From the NCBI RefSeq assembly GCF_014649855.1, contig NZ_BMTV01000011.1, positions 62,001 to 126,000 on the forward strand: a DNA stretch of 64,000 bases. The letters run 5' to 3'. The notes below the pieces were generated by a model, which was given only the letters and a program-made list of their open reading frames with translations, did not search any database and was not told where the DNA came from. Numbering within the stretch: position 1 is the first letter of the stretch; the number at the start of each line of letters is the position of its first letter. Below, piece by piece: positions 32,902 to 41,483 of this stretch. Both the position numbers and the translations under genes were made by a program. The stretch is from Streptomyces roseolus. GTDB lineage: Bacteria; Actinomycetota; Actinomycetes; Streptomycetales; Streptomycetaceae.

Positions 32902-35405
32902 CGGGTCTCCTCCTCGGAGCTGTCCCAGGTGGCGTCGGCCGACTGGGTGACGAGGGCGGACGGGCCTCCGGTCGTGGGCGGTACGGGCGGTACGGCATCG
33001 GTCCCGGAGGCGGGCGCGGGGGCGGACGCGGTGGTTGTCGGGGCGGGGGCACTGCTGCCGTCGCCGCGTTCCACGAGGCGTAGCGCGGCCGCGGCGGTCT
33101 TGAACAGCGGCTGTTTGGAGACCGGGTCCCAGTCGGTGACGGTCGTCTCGTTCGCGGCGCGTCCCGGGGTGCTGCCTTCGGGGGCGTGCCCGGCTTCGGT
33201 GTCCCAATAGCCGTAGTGGAAGGGCACGAAGAGGAGTCCGGGGCGGATGTCGGTGACCCGCAGCCGGCCTTGTACGGCCCCGCGTGGCGTGCTGACCTCC
33301 ACCAGGTCGCCTTCGCCGAGCCGGAGCGTGGCCGCGTCGGAGACGGAGGCTTCCACCCAGACATCGGGGGCGGCCGCGTTGAGCTGGGGCGCACGAGCCG
33401 TCTTCGTACGGGTGTGGAAGTGGTAGACGGTCCGGCCTGTGGTCAGCTGGAAAGGGTACTCGTCGGTGGGTTCCTCGTGGGGCCGGAGGTAGGCGGCCGC
33501 CTTGAGCATGGCCTTGCCGTCGGGGTTGAGGGAGCGGTACTCGACGACGTCGTCGGCCGCGCCGGTCGCCAGGTCCTTGCCGTAGGTCTCGCACACGTCC
33601 GGATGCGCCCAGCTGATGCCGTCGGTGTAGAGGCGGTCCGTACCGTCCGGGGCCTGGTCGTTGCAGGGCCACTGGATGCCGCTGGCGCCGCGCAGCTTGC
33701 CGTAGGTGAGTCCGGTGTAGTCGCATGGCCGGCCGGCGCTGCACCGTTTCCACGCCTCGAACGCGGACTCCGGGTCGTGCCATGTGATGAGGGGTCCGCC
33801 GTCCTTGTCGCGGAAGTCCATGCGGGCGGCGTAGTCCAGGAAGATGTCGAGGTCCGGCCGGGCTTCGCCGGGCGGTTCGACGGCCTTGTCGGACAGGTGG
33901 ACCGTGCGGTCGGCGTTGGTGAACGTACCGGTCTTCTCGCCCCACGTCGCCGCCGGCAGTACCACATCGGCCAGTTGGGCGGTCTCCGTGAGGAACAGGT
34001 CCTGTACGACGACGAAGAGGCGGTCCTGGGCCAGGATGGAGCGGATGCGGGACAGCTCCGGCAGGGAGACCGCCGGGTTGGTTCCGCTGATCCACAGCAT
34101 GCGGATCGAGCCCTGTTCGGCGTAGCGGAACATCTGCATCGCGTGGGTGGGCGGGGCGTAGTGCGGGATGGTCTTCGGATCGACGTTCCATACCCGTGCC
34201 AGGTCGGCGACGTGGCTGTCGTTCTGCCAGTTCCGGAAACCGGGCAGGTCGCCGTTGGCGCCGCATTCGCGGGTGTTCTGGGCGGTGGGCTGGCCGTTCA
34301 TCTGCAGCACGCCGGCGCCGGGTCGGCCGAGCATGCCGCGGATCAGGTGCAGGTTGTTGATCTGTACGGCTGCGGCGGTGGCCTGATGGGCCTGGTAGAC
34401 GCCCTGCAGCACGGTGGACAGCAGCCGGTCGGCCGTGCCGAGGAGCTCTGCGGCTTCGCCGATCCTGGCGGCCGGTACGTCACAGATCCCGGCCGCCCAC
34501 GCCGGGGTGCACTCCTCCACCCGGGCGGCCAGCTCCTCGAAGCCCACCGTGTGGGCCGCGATGTAGTCGTGGTTCACGCGGTCGGTACGGATGATTTCGT
34601 GCAGGAGCGCGTTGAGCAGGGCCACGTTCGTCCCGAGGCGTGGGGCCAGGTGCACGGCGGCCTTGCGTGCCACCTGGGTGGGGCGCGGGTCGACGCACAC
34701 CAGGCGGGGCGGGTCGCCGCCCGCCAGCCGGTCGAGGATCCGCATCCACTGCACGGGCTGGGTCTCGGCGATGTTGTGGCCGTACAGCGCGATGACGTCG
34801 GCGTGGTCGACGTCGTCGTAGCTGCCGGGCTGGCCGTCGCAGCCGAAGGACTCCTTCAGCGCCTCGGCGGCGGTCGAGGTGCACAGACGGGTGTTGCCGT
34901 CCAGGTGGTTGGTGCCGATCCCCGCGCGGGCCAGCACCGCGAGCGTGTAGTACTCCTCCAGGAACAGCTGCCCGGTCGTGTAGAAGCCGATCGACCCGGG
35001 CCCGCGCTCTCCCAGCAGGTCGCGCGAGCGGGCGACGATCCGCTCCATCGCGGTGGCCCAGTCGCACTCCACCAGGCGCCCCTCCCGGCGGACCAGCGGC
35101 CGGGTGAGCCGGTCGGGGGAGGCGTTGGCCTGCCAGGCGAAGAGGTCCTTCGGCCCGAGCCTGCCGTGGTTCACCCGGTCCTGCGCCCGGCCGCGCACTC
35201 CGACCATGCGCCCGCCCGCAACAGCGATGTCCATCGCGTCCCCGTCGGAGTGGAGGATCGACGAGGCCTGCACCCAGCGCTCCACTCGTTCGGGGTCGAC
35301 TCCCTCCTCCAGGTAGGTGTCCACGCGCGCGGGCCACGGCTCGTGCCGTCCGTAGGGGGTACGGGCGCCCCATGGCTGCGCGATCCGGTCCACCGATGCC
35401 TCCAT
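32898..35405 (-). CDS. molybdopterin oxidoreductase (formate dehydrogenase/nitrate reductase type) without Fe-S cysteines
   Basis: 835 aa from ATG 35405 (GGGAGG upstream); ATG 35453 is an alternative. Family landmarks: VNHGRLGPKDLFAWQANASP, GIGTNHLDGNTRLCTSTAAE with Cys175 as probable Mo ligand, GTNPAVSLPE, LPAATWGEKTGTFTNADRTV, and a C-terminal molydopterin-binding domain. The [4Fe-4S] motif Cx2Cx3C is replaced (Ser49, His52, Asp56) and the fourth position is Gly84. So electrons must pass without this cluster, or the protein is inactive. It binds bis-MGD; the substrate is unknown. A 60-residue Ala/Pro-rich tail is unusual. Confidence 0.85.
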   Translation of the reverse strand: MEASVDRIAQPWGARTPYGRHEPWPARVDTYLEEGVDPERVERWVQASSILHSDGDAMDIAVAGGRMVGVRGRAQDRVNHGRLGPKDLFAWQANASPDRLTRPLVRREGRLVECDWATAMERIVARSRDLLGERGPGSIGFYTTGQLFLEEYYTLAVLARAGIGTNHLDGNTRLCTSTAAEALKESFGCDGQPGSYDDVDHADVIALYGHNIAETQPVQWMRILDRLAGGDPPRLVCVDPRPTQVARKAAVHLAPRLGTNVALLNALLHEIIRTDRVNHDYIAAHTVGFEELAARVEECTPAWAAGICDVPAARIGEAAELLGTADRLLSTVLQGVYQAHQATAAAVQINNLHLIRGMLGRPGAGVLQMNGQPTAQNTRECGANGDLPGFRNWQNDSHVADLARVWNVDPKTIPHYAPPTHAMQMFRYAEQGSIRMLWISGTNPAVSLPELSRIRSILAQDRLFVVVQDLFLTETAQLADVVLPAATWGEKTGTFTNADRTVHLSDKAVEPPGEARPDLDIFLDYAARMDFRDKDGGPLITWHDPESAFEAWKRCSAGRPCDYTGLTYGKLRGASGIQWPCNDQAPDGTDRLYTDGISWAHPDVCETYGKDLATGAADDVVEYRSLNPDGKAMLKAAAYLRPHEEPTDEYPFQLTTGRTVYHFHTRTKTARAPQLNAAAPDVWVEASVSDAATLRLGEGDLVEVSTPRGAVQGRLRVTDIRPGLLFVPFHYGYWDTEAGHAPEGSTPGRAANETTVTDWDPVSKQPLFKTAAAALRLVERGDGSSAPAPTTTASAPAPASGTDAVPPVPPTTGGPSALVTQSADATWDSSEEETR

Positions 35406-35475
35406 GCCTGCCTCCCAACGTCCACCTGCTGCCCCTGACACACCGCGCGTCATCGGTACCCCTTGCTTCCGACGT

Positions 35476-36340
35476 CTAACGTCCGGGTCGCGTCCAGCTC
35501 ACCCGGTGATGCGCGGCTGTCTGTCGGAGGAAGACGCCCACCGCGTCGGCCGGCAGCGGGGCGGGCAGGGGATGGCGTGGTGGCAGCGGTGCGAAGGCCG
35601 GCCGGTAGCGCAGGGTGCTGCCGGGGTCGGCGGGACAGGCGTGCCGGGCCACGCCGACGATCTGACCGGTGCGTGTGGCGCGGGAGGTGGTGAGGGCCTG
35701 CCGCCGTTCGAGCAGGACGATGCCCGGAGACCCCAGCCCCTGGAAGAAGAGGTTGAGGTGGATGGGTGCGTAGGGTTCGGTCGCGTCCAGATGGGTTTCC
35801 AGCGAGTCGTACGAGGACTCCATGTCGAACCGCAGCCAGAACGGCACGGCGCCGAGCCGCAGGGCCCAAAGAGGGTCCCGCCGGACGTAGGACTTGGCGA
35901 GGAGCTGGTTGCCCGTGAGCCCCCGCTGCCGGCACCACCAGCGGTGGAGGTCGGCGGCGAACGGGCTGAGGTCCTGTGGCTCGTGGACGGCGAGGCGGCG
36001 TAGTGCGTGGCCGTTGTCGTCTGCCGGTCGCTGGATGTCGGCGGCGGGGGCCGGGTCGAAGCCCCACTCCGCCTCCGGGCGGCGGGCGTCGGCCTCCGGG
36101 GGGGCTCCCAGCGGTCGTACGGTGAGCGGAGATAGCGGGAGATGCGTTCGCCACTCGCGTGGTACCCCTCCGGTACGCCTCCCAGGCAGCCGAACCGGAA
36201 GGAGGTTCGCTCACCCACTTCGCGGGTGCGCCAGTCGCGGGTGCATTCGAGCTGGATGATCGTGGCCGCAGGTGCCAGGCGGTGCTTCAGGAAGCGCTCC
36301 TACACGCTTCGGCGCCCTGCTGATCAATAGCCGCAGGCCC
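35476..36340 (-). pseudogene. decayed copy B of an unknown gene family
   Basis: The C-terminal frame ends at 35476 and reads back through VPFWLRFDMESSYDSLETHL, PFAADLHRWWCRQRGLTGNQ to EAEWGFDPAP. It is separated from the upstream frame (ISRYLRSPYDRWEPP, GERTSFRFGCLGGVPEGY) by a run of seven G on the plus strand near 36099-36105; one extra base would restore the frame. A second break lies near 36300. It shares its order of segments with copy A (31591-32183). Function unknown. Confidence 0.65.
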
Positions 36341-36525
36341 GCGAGGGGGCGCTCAGGTGTTCGAAGCGAAGCCCGGCTGGTGGGGCTTCGCCCACGAATT
36401 GCGCACCGACCTCCCGCAGCTTTGCGGCAACCTGTTACTGCTCCTCCTCGGCACCCGGCGTCTGTTCCCTCGATGCCCGCCTCACCCGCCTCTCCGCCGT
36501 GGTCGGAGCAGCGGTACGCGGCTGA

Positions 36526-36830
36526 TCAGGGGACGTCGTCGCCGAGGACCTCGCGTGCCGGTTCGGCCAGGCCCTTGCGGTCCTCGGCCAGGGCCTGCTT
36601 CCCGGCCTCGGTCGCGTTGTAGACGCGCCGGGTGCGACCGCCGCCCACCCGGCGCTCCGAGGTCAGCAGGCCGTCCGCCTCCAGCCGGTGCGGCGTCGGG
36701 TATAGCGTGCCGGGCTGATCCGGTAACCGTGGGAGGCCGGCTCCTCGGTCATCCACGCGCCGTGGATCTCTTCCTCTGCAGCGTGATGCAGGATATGCAG
36801 CCGAACGGCGCCACGCTGGAACTCCCACAT
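36526..36830 (-). pseudogene. PadR-family regulator, frameshifted
   Basis: From ATG 36830 the frame gives RLHILHHAAEEEIHGAWMTE and HGYRISP. The PadR winged helix continues in another frame with GTLYPTPHRLEADGLLTSER, VGGGRTRRVYNATEAG and the C-terminal dimer helix. The junction at about 36711-36714 needs one extra base. PadR proteins repress nearby genes in response to small molecules. The gene is divergent from the copper-storage protein, which it may once have controlled. Confidence 0.7.
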
Positions 36831-37096
36831 CCTTGGCTCGCCTCCGGAAGTGACGAAACCGATATCGGATCCCGGCCCTGGCCGCTCAGGCCACGACGTC
36901 GGGGGCGCTCTTCGCTCCCGAAGCGGGGCTCCGCACCGCAGCGAGTTCCGACCTGCCGGATCTGGCGTACGGCTGAGCGTCTGCGCCCGCGAACCGATGG
37001 CCGGTCACGCAGCCGGTTTCCCGAACCGCACCCGGTGTTACACGTCTCAGGGCGGCAACCCGCCGCGTAGGACGACCCCTGTGCCAGGAGGCATTG

Positions 37097-37507
37097 ATGA
37101 CCACCGCGGTCAAGAACATGCTCGACACCTACCCCGCCGACCTGGGCGGCGTAGACCGCGACAAACTCGCCCGCTGTATCGAGGAGTGCATCGCCTGCGC
37201 GCAGGCGTGTACCGCCTGCGCGGACTCCTGCCTGTCCGAGGAGATGGTGGGTGACCTGACCAAGTGCATCCGCACCAACGCCGACTGCGCCGACATCTGC
37301 AACGCCACCGCCGCTGTCCTCTCGCGCCACACCGGCTACGACGCCAACGTCACCCGCGCGATCCTCCAGGCGTGCGCCACCGTCTGCAAAGCCTGCGCCG
37401 ACGAGTGCGGGCGCCACGCGGACCAGCACGGACACTGCCGCGTCTGCGCCGAAGCCTGCCGCCGCTGCGAACAGGCATGCAACGACCTCATCAGCTCTCT
37501 GGGCTGA
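37097..37507 (+). CDS. four-helix-bundle copper storage protein (Csp3/DUF326 type)
   Basis: 136 aa from ATG 37097 (CAGGAGG just upstream; TTG 37094 is in frame). It contains 18 Cys arranged mostly as CxxxC pairs along four helices (CIEECIACAQACTACADSC, CADICNA, CATVCKACADEC, CRVCAEACRRCEQAC). This is the pattern of Csp proteins that hold many Cu(I) ions in the core of a helical bundle. No signal peptide, so cytosolic (Csp3-like). It protects against or stores copper. Divergent from the broken PadR gene. Confidence 0.9.
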   Translation: MTTAVKNMLDTYPADLGGVDRDKLARCIEECIACAQACTACADSCLSEEMVGDLTKCIRTNADCADICNATAAVLSRHTGYDANVTRAILQACATVCKACADECGRHADQHGHCRVCAEACRRCEQACNDLISSLG

Positions 37508-37763
37508 CCCATCAGCCGCCCTGTTCGGCTGGCGGCCCTGGACCGCACACCGGGAGGACGTTTCGGGCCGTCGGCACGGGTGCATGCGTCGTCGACCATT
37601 CCGTGACCCTGAGGAGCACCCAGCACTCATTGCGCACGGTGTGGGGCGTCCAGACGGTGCCGCCACGGTTCGGGCGGACACGGTCCGGTTCCCCTGAGCA
37701 GAATCCGGGGAACCGGGCCGTCGTCCCTGCCGAGGACGGATTCGAGCCGGCGGCAACCGCTGG

Positions 37764-37784
37764 AGCCGCCACGAGGTGGCGGCT
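37764..37784. terminator. hairpin terminator, 9-bp stem
   Basis: AGCCGCCAC and GTGGCGGCT around GAG form a perfect stem just downstream of the hemerythrin stop (minus strand). It could also end the copper-storage transcript from the other side. Confidence 0.65.
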
Positions 37785-37786
37785 GG

Positions 37787-38350
37787 TCAGCCCTGTTTGC
37801 CGCGGCCGGTGAGCATGTCGCGGACGCGGTCGACCATGCCGGTGCCGGGAGCGAGGAGCTTGTTCATCGGTGGGGTGTCCGGGGCCGCGGGGTGGGGGCG
37901 GGTCGGGGCGGTCTCCTTGGCCCGGCGGATCTTCTCGCCGAGCTCGTCGAGGGCCTCAGGCGGGCACACCTCGGCCAGGAGGGGGAAGAGCCGGTCCTCC
38001 TCGTCACGCACATGCGCGGTCACGGTCGACTTCAGCCGCGTGATCATGGTGTCGAACTCGGCGTCACCGGGCTCGCAGCCTTCCAAGTCCTTCAGCAGCC
38101 GCTCGACTTCACTGTGGTCGGCGATCTCCTTGTCGGCGAGGTCGTCCCCGCCGTCGACATGCCGACGGACCGCCGGGTACAGGTGCTCCTCCTCGGCCAC
38201 CGCGTGCCGGACCAGCTCCATGGTGAGCTGGTCGGCCAACCGGCGGCGCTCGGGATCTGCCGCGGCGCGGGTTTCGATCTGGGCGAACAGCGCGTCGACC
38301 TCGCGATGGTCGGCGGTCAGTTCCTTGATGACGTTTCCTCCGTGCCCCAT
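37787..38350 (-). CDS. hemerythrin-like HHE domain protein
   Basis: 187 aa from ATG 38350 (GGGAGTG upstream). Four-helix HHE fold: IKELTADHREVDALFAQ, MELVRHAVAEEEHLYPAV (HxxxEExHxxP), ADHSEVERLLKDLEG and VTAHVRDEEDRLFPLLAEV, giving the His and Glu ligands of a di-iron centre. The C-terminus is Pro-rich and flexible. Such proteins bind oxygen or nitric oxide, or respond to redox stress. It follows the sortase gene by 46 bp, and a truncated relative is at 29601-30040. Confidence 0.9.
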   Translation of the reverse strand: MGHGGNVIKELTADHREVDALFAQIETRAAADPERRRLADQLTMELVRHAVAEEEHLYPAVRRHVDGGDDLADKEIADHSEVERLLKDLEGCEPGDAEFDTMITRLKSTVTAHVRDEEDRLFPLLAEVCPPEALDELGEKIRRAKETAPTRPHPAAPDTPPMNKLLAPGTGMVDRVRDMLTGRGKQG

Positions 38351-38396
38351 GCGCGGGCACTCCCTTCTGCTGGTGGAAGCGGACCGGGTCGGCCGC

Positions 38397-39005
38397 TTAC
38401 GTGATGGGCGCGCCGGTTGGCGCGGCGTACAGGACAAGGTTCTTCTCGTAGTCACCCGACGCGCGGTCGTAGGGGCCGGCGCAGGTGATGAGAACCAGCC
38501 GATACGGGCCGGTGCGAGTGAAGAGGTCAGGCGGCAGCTTCTGCTGCGAGTAGGTGCGGCGGGCGGTGACCTGGTAGAAGCGCACTTCGGCGTCGGCTCC
38601 GGTCACCGCGATGCGGGCTCCTACACGTGTCTCGTGCAGTGCGGCGAAGGGGCCCAGCCCCTGCTTGGTGTCGACGTGCCCTGCGATCAGGACCGTGCCC
38701 GCAGCCGCGCCCGCCGGAGCTCCAAGAGCCCACCATCCGCTTGTACGGGAGTCCTGCGGCAGGTTCAAAGCACCGTCGGGCCGAGCGGCGACTGGTACGA
38801 CGGCGGCATCGAGACCAGCGGGACCTTGGACGCGGACAGGCGGCGATGGCTCCTCGTGGCCGCCGGCGACGGCACGGTGTACGCCTGTGGGCAGGGCGCC
38901 GGTGTCGCCGGTGCGCGGCTGCGGCAAGGAGATCAGCCAGCCGGTGGCCGCCGCGCTCAGCCCGCACGCGGTCATGAGAGCGGCGGCGAGCCGGTGGAAT
39001 GCCAC
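38397..39005 (-). CDS. class E/F-type sortase
   Basis: 202 aa from GTG 39005 (AAGGG upstream), 5 bp after the DUF4142 stop. An N-terminal signal-anchor helix is followed by the sortase barrel: VLIAGHVDTKQGLGPFAAL (catalytic His), VRFYQVTARRTYSQQ, LVLITCAGPYDRASGDYEKN with catalytic Cys and Arg. It cuts a cell-wall sorting motif and links the protein to peptidoglycan. Its likely partner is the immediately upstream DUF4142 protein. Confidence 0.88.
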   Translation of the reverse strand: MAFHRLAAALMTACGLSAAATGWLISLPQPRTGDTGALPTGVHRAVAGGHEEPSPPVRVQGPAGLDAAVVPVAARPDGALNLPQDSRTSGWWALGAPAGAAAGTVLIAGHVDTKQGLGPFAALHETRVGARIAVTGADAEVRFYQVTARRTYSQQKLPPDLFTRTGPYRLVLITCAGPYDRASGDYEKNLVLYAAPTGAPIT

Positions 39006-39010
39006 GTGTT

Positions 39011-39694
39011 TCAGCCCTTGCGGACCGGGCGGCGTGCGCGCAGCAGCCAGACGGCTCCGCCGACGGTGAGCAGCCCACCACCGATCATGCCGGCCATGCC
39101 GACGACGGTGGTGGAGGAGTCGTCGGCCGTAGCCAGGTGACCGGCACTTCCTGCATGGACCACTCCGGCGTCCTTGGCGGCGTGACAGGTGCCGCCTCGG
39201 ACCATGTCCAGATGCATGGCGACCACCGGGCGCGCGGTGCGGGCGGCTGCAACGACCTGCGGGTGCTTCCCGCCCTTGATCTCCTGGTCGATCAGCGCGA
39301 GTGTCCTGCGGTGCGCGGCGTCCTGGGTGGTGAGCCATGCCGCGTCGTACGCCGGGCCGCCGGCCTTCGCCTGCACGGCGGCGAGCTCCTTCTTCTGCTC
39401 CGCGGACGGGGACGCCGGCAGTGTCACGTCCAGCTTGTCCGCCAGCATCTTCAGATCCGCGTCGAGCTTGGTGTGATCCCGCACCAAGGCCGCACCCACG
39501 TGCTTCACACACGTGCTCATTGCATGCTTCCGGGCATCGTGCCCGGCCGCGATCTCGGCGAGGTTCCCTTGATGGGCCCGCATCAAGAACATCTCGTCCT
39601 GGCCGCTCACGCCGGCGTCGGCCAGCGCCTGGGGTGCGGATATACCGCACAGAGCCACCGCCGCCGCAGCCGTAGCCAGCAGTCGTCTACGCAT
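39011..39694 (-). CDS. DUF4142 secreted protein with C-terminal membrane helix
   Basis: 227 aa from ATG 39694. N-terminal signal peptide (MRRRLLATAAAAVALCGISA). The mature part is a helical DUF4142 (ferritin-like) domain (GQDEMFLMRAHQGNLAEIAA, DHTKLDADLKMLADKL). The C-terminus has a hydrophobic helix and basic tail (WLLRARRPVRKG) like sortase substrates. A clear LPxTG is absent; the nearest match is LATAD just before the helix. The sortase gene follows after 5 bp, so this is its likely substrate. Confidence 0.82.
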   Translation of the reverse strand: MRRRLLATAAAAVALCGISAPQALADAGVSGQDEMFLMRAHQGNLAEIAAGHDARKHAMSTCVKHVGAALVRDHTKLDADLKMLADKLDVTLPASPSAEQKKELAAVQAKAGGPAYDAAWLTTQDAAHRRTLALIDQEIKGGKHPQVVAAARTARPVVAMHLDMVRGGTCHAAKDAGVVHAGSAGHLATADDSSTTVVGMAGMIGGGLLTVGGAVWLLRARRPVRKG

Positions 39695-40105
39695 GGGTGC
39701 TGCTCCCTTCGGACCGGCAGGGCGGCAACGCCGGCACCACCGGGGAATCGGAACGTAAGACGCATGGCACAGCGCCCCGCACGCATCGATGCCACCCGTG
39801 CGCCCAGCCCTACCGCGGCGCACGCGCCACTCACCCGGCCGGCCGATGGCGCGTAGGGGCGGGCCGCCGCGGCCTTCGCCCGACGAGGCGGCCCACCACC
39901 GTCCATGCGTACACCCCTGTCGGCTCTCGACGTCGACACCACGGCGCCGCAGCTGGGCTGCGTCATCCGGATACCCGCGTCCATTGGGTCGCCGGGAAGA
40001 AGACGGCCGCAATCTGGCGCGCCCAGGACCGGCTGAAAGCGCACAGGGGCCAAGATGGGCTCTTCAGGCCAGACAGCTCGGGACGGCGGCAGGAGGAAGC
40101 CCTCA
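39695..40105. other. divergent intergenic region, no gene
   Basis: About 410 bp between the DUF4142 gene and the STAS gene. Several short open frames occur, none with a ribosome site or family likeness. It must contain two divergent promoters, not recognised. Confidence 0.4.
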
Positions 40106-40492
40106 TTGATCACGGTGAAGGCGCAGCGGTGCGGCAACACGGTCCTGATCGGCGCCAGCGGAGAACTCGACATGGCGGCCGCGCCGGTCCTTCAGCAGGC
40201 CCTGGACCGGGTCACCGCCGATGACCGGGTCCTCATGATCGATCTGCATGGTGTCGCGTTCATGGACTCCGCCGGCCTGCTGCACCTCCTGGACCTGCAC
40301 CGACGCGCGGAATGTCTGGGCCTGCGCGTCCTGGTGGTCGGCTGGCAGCCTCAGCCTCAGCAGGTCATGGCCCGCGTCGCCGGGATGCCAGGGCCCGGCT
40401 CACCGGCGTCAGAACGTTATGCGCTGGCGGGTTTCCGCCGCCTGATCGAGGACCGCGCCCAGCGGGAAAGCGACCTCACCCAGTACAGCTGA
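40106..40492 (+). CDS. STAS-domain anti-sigma factor antagonist
   Basis: 128 aa from TTG 40106, chosen because AGGAGGAAG lies 7 nt upstream. STAS fold: NTVLIGASGELDMAAAPVLQ, then LMIDLHGVAFMDSAGLLHLL, with Ser in the MDSAG loop as the phospho-acceptor, and LVVGWQPQPQQVMA. These proteins bind an anti-sigma factor when unphosphorylated and so release a stress sigma factor. It is the intact relative of the broken copy at 9164-9520. Confidence 0.85.
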   Translation: MITVKAQRCGNTVLIGASGELDMAAAPVLQQALDRVTADDRVLMIDLHGVAFMDSAGLLHLLDLHRRAECLGLRVLVVGWQPQPQQVMARVAGMPGPGSPASERYALAGFRRLIEDRAQRESDLTQYS

Positions 40493-40519
40493 CGTCGGCC
40501 GAGGTCGACACGGTCGGTT

Positions 40520-40862
40520 CACGCGGCCGCCCACGGCCCCCGGCGCGGCGGGCGGGCGGGTAGGCGCAATGCGCGCGCCCCGACCCCGGCGCTGTTCGAG
40601 GTCGTCGATCAGACCCAGAAGACGCTGAGGCTGGCGTTGCCGGTTGCAGGCGTAGAAGGCGATGCCCCGGCCCTCGATGAGATGGGGCAGGCCAGCAGGC
40701 GGTGCGTACCGATGACATCGGCGAACGGCAGATGGCGCATGTCGTCACCGAGAGCGGCGCTGACGTCGTCGAGGGCGGGCCCGGTATCCCAGTCCAGCTC
40801 TCCCATGGGGATGAGGTGCACGGTCGGACCGTAGCGTTGGATGCCGACCTAAAAAGTCGCCT
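40520..40862 (-). pseudogene. STAS-domain gene, decayed
   Basis: Frame one reads YGPTVHLIPMGELDWDTGPA and MRHLPFADVIGTHRLLAC. After a frameshift near 40690 another frame gives HLIEGRGIAFYACNRQRQPQ and RLLGLIDDLE. Together they follow a STAS domain, with about ten residues missing in the middle and the phospho-Ser loop altered. It is inverted relative to the intact STAS gene beside it. Confidence 0.65.
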
Positions 40863-41067
40863 CGCATGAGGTCTCGCCTTCGCCTCAGCAGCTTGTCGCA
40901 CACCACCCCAGGCGGCCGGTGGCCTCTTCGGCCCTCCTCCCGCTCGTCCCCGGGCCGCAACTCCGGGCCCCGAGCCGCGCGGCCTTGCCTCGTACGGGCT
41001 CAAGTGATCACGGGGGGGCGGCCTCGCCGGCACGCCGCCCGTGAATGCCGTCACCGGGACCGGGCGG

Positions 41068-41343
41068 TCAGGTGTGCAGAAGGCTGTTAGGTCCTTCGGC
41101 CCCATCGGCCTGGTCCTCGTTGAACCAGTAGTCGCCGGCCGCAAGATAGCGGAAGGAGTGGCTGTTCCGGCCCGCCAGGGAGACGGTGACGGCCCGCATG
41201 CCGTCCTTGCGGGCGGTGAGAGTGTGGGTACCGGGCTGCCAGTCGTTGAAGTCGCCGACGACGCTGACGGGGCCGGGCGGGTTGTCGGCGGGCAGCACGA
41301 AGGTGATCTCGGTACGGTCCTTGCGCGGTGTGCGTTCGAGCAC
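41068..41343 (-). CDS. isoamylase early-set (glycogen-binding CBM48-like) domain protein
   Basis: 91 aa from GTG 41343 with a GAGGAG box. A single Ig-like beta domain: ITFVLPADNPPGPVSVVGDF, NDWQPGTHTL, FRYLAAGDYWFNEDQADG. The NDWxP motif and the aromatic residues are those of AMPK/isoamylase N-terminal glycogen-binding domains. Standing alone it may bind alpha-glucans and regulate their turnover. No enzyme domain is attached. Confidence 0.85.
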   Translation of the reverse strand: MLERTPRKDRTEITFVLPADNPPGPVSVVGDFNDWQPGTHTLTARKDGMRAVTVSLAGRNSHSFRYLAAGDYWFNEDQADGAEGPNSLLHT

Positions 41344-41483
41344 GGGACGGCTCCTCACTCGGGATGGGGTGCTTCGGCCCGCCCATCGTGGTACCCACGC
41401 GCCGCCCTGAGCCGGTAGGCGGCGCCCAGGGCGGGCGTGTTTCACCCCTCCTCTTTCCGCGTTCGGCCGTTTGCGGCAGAGGT

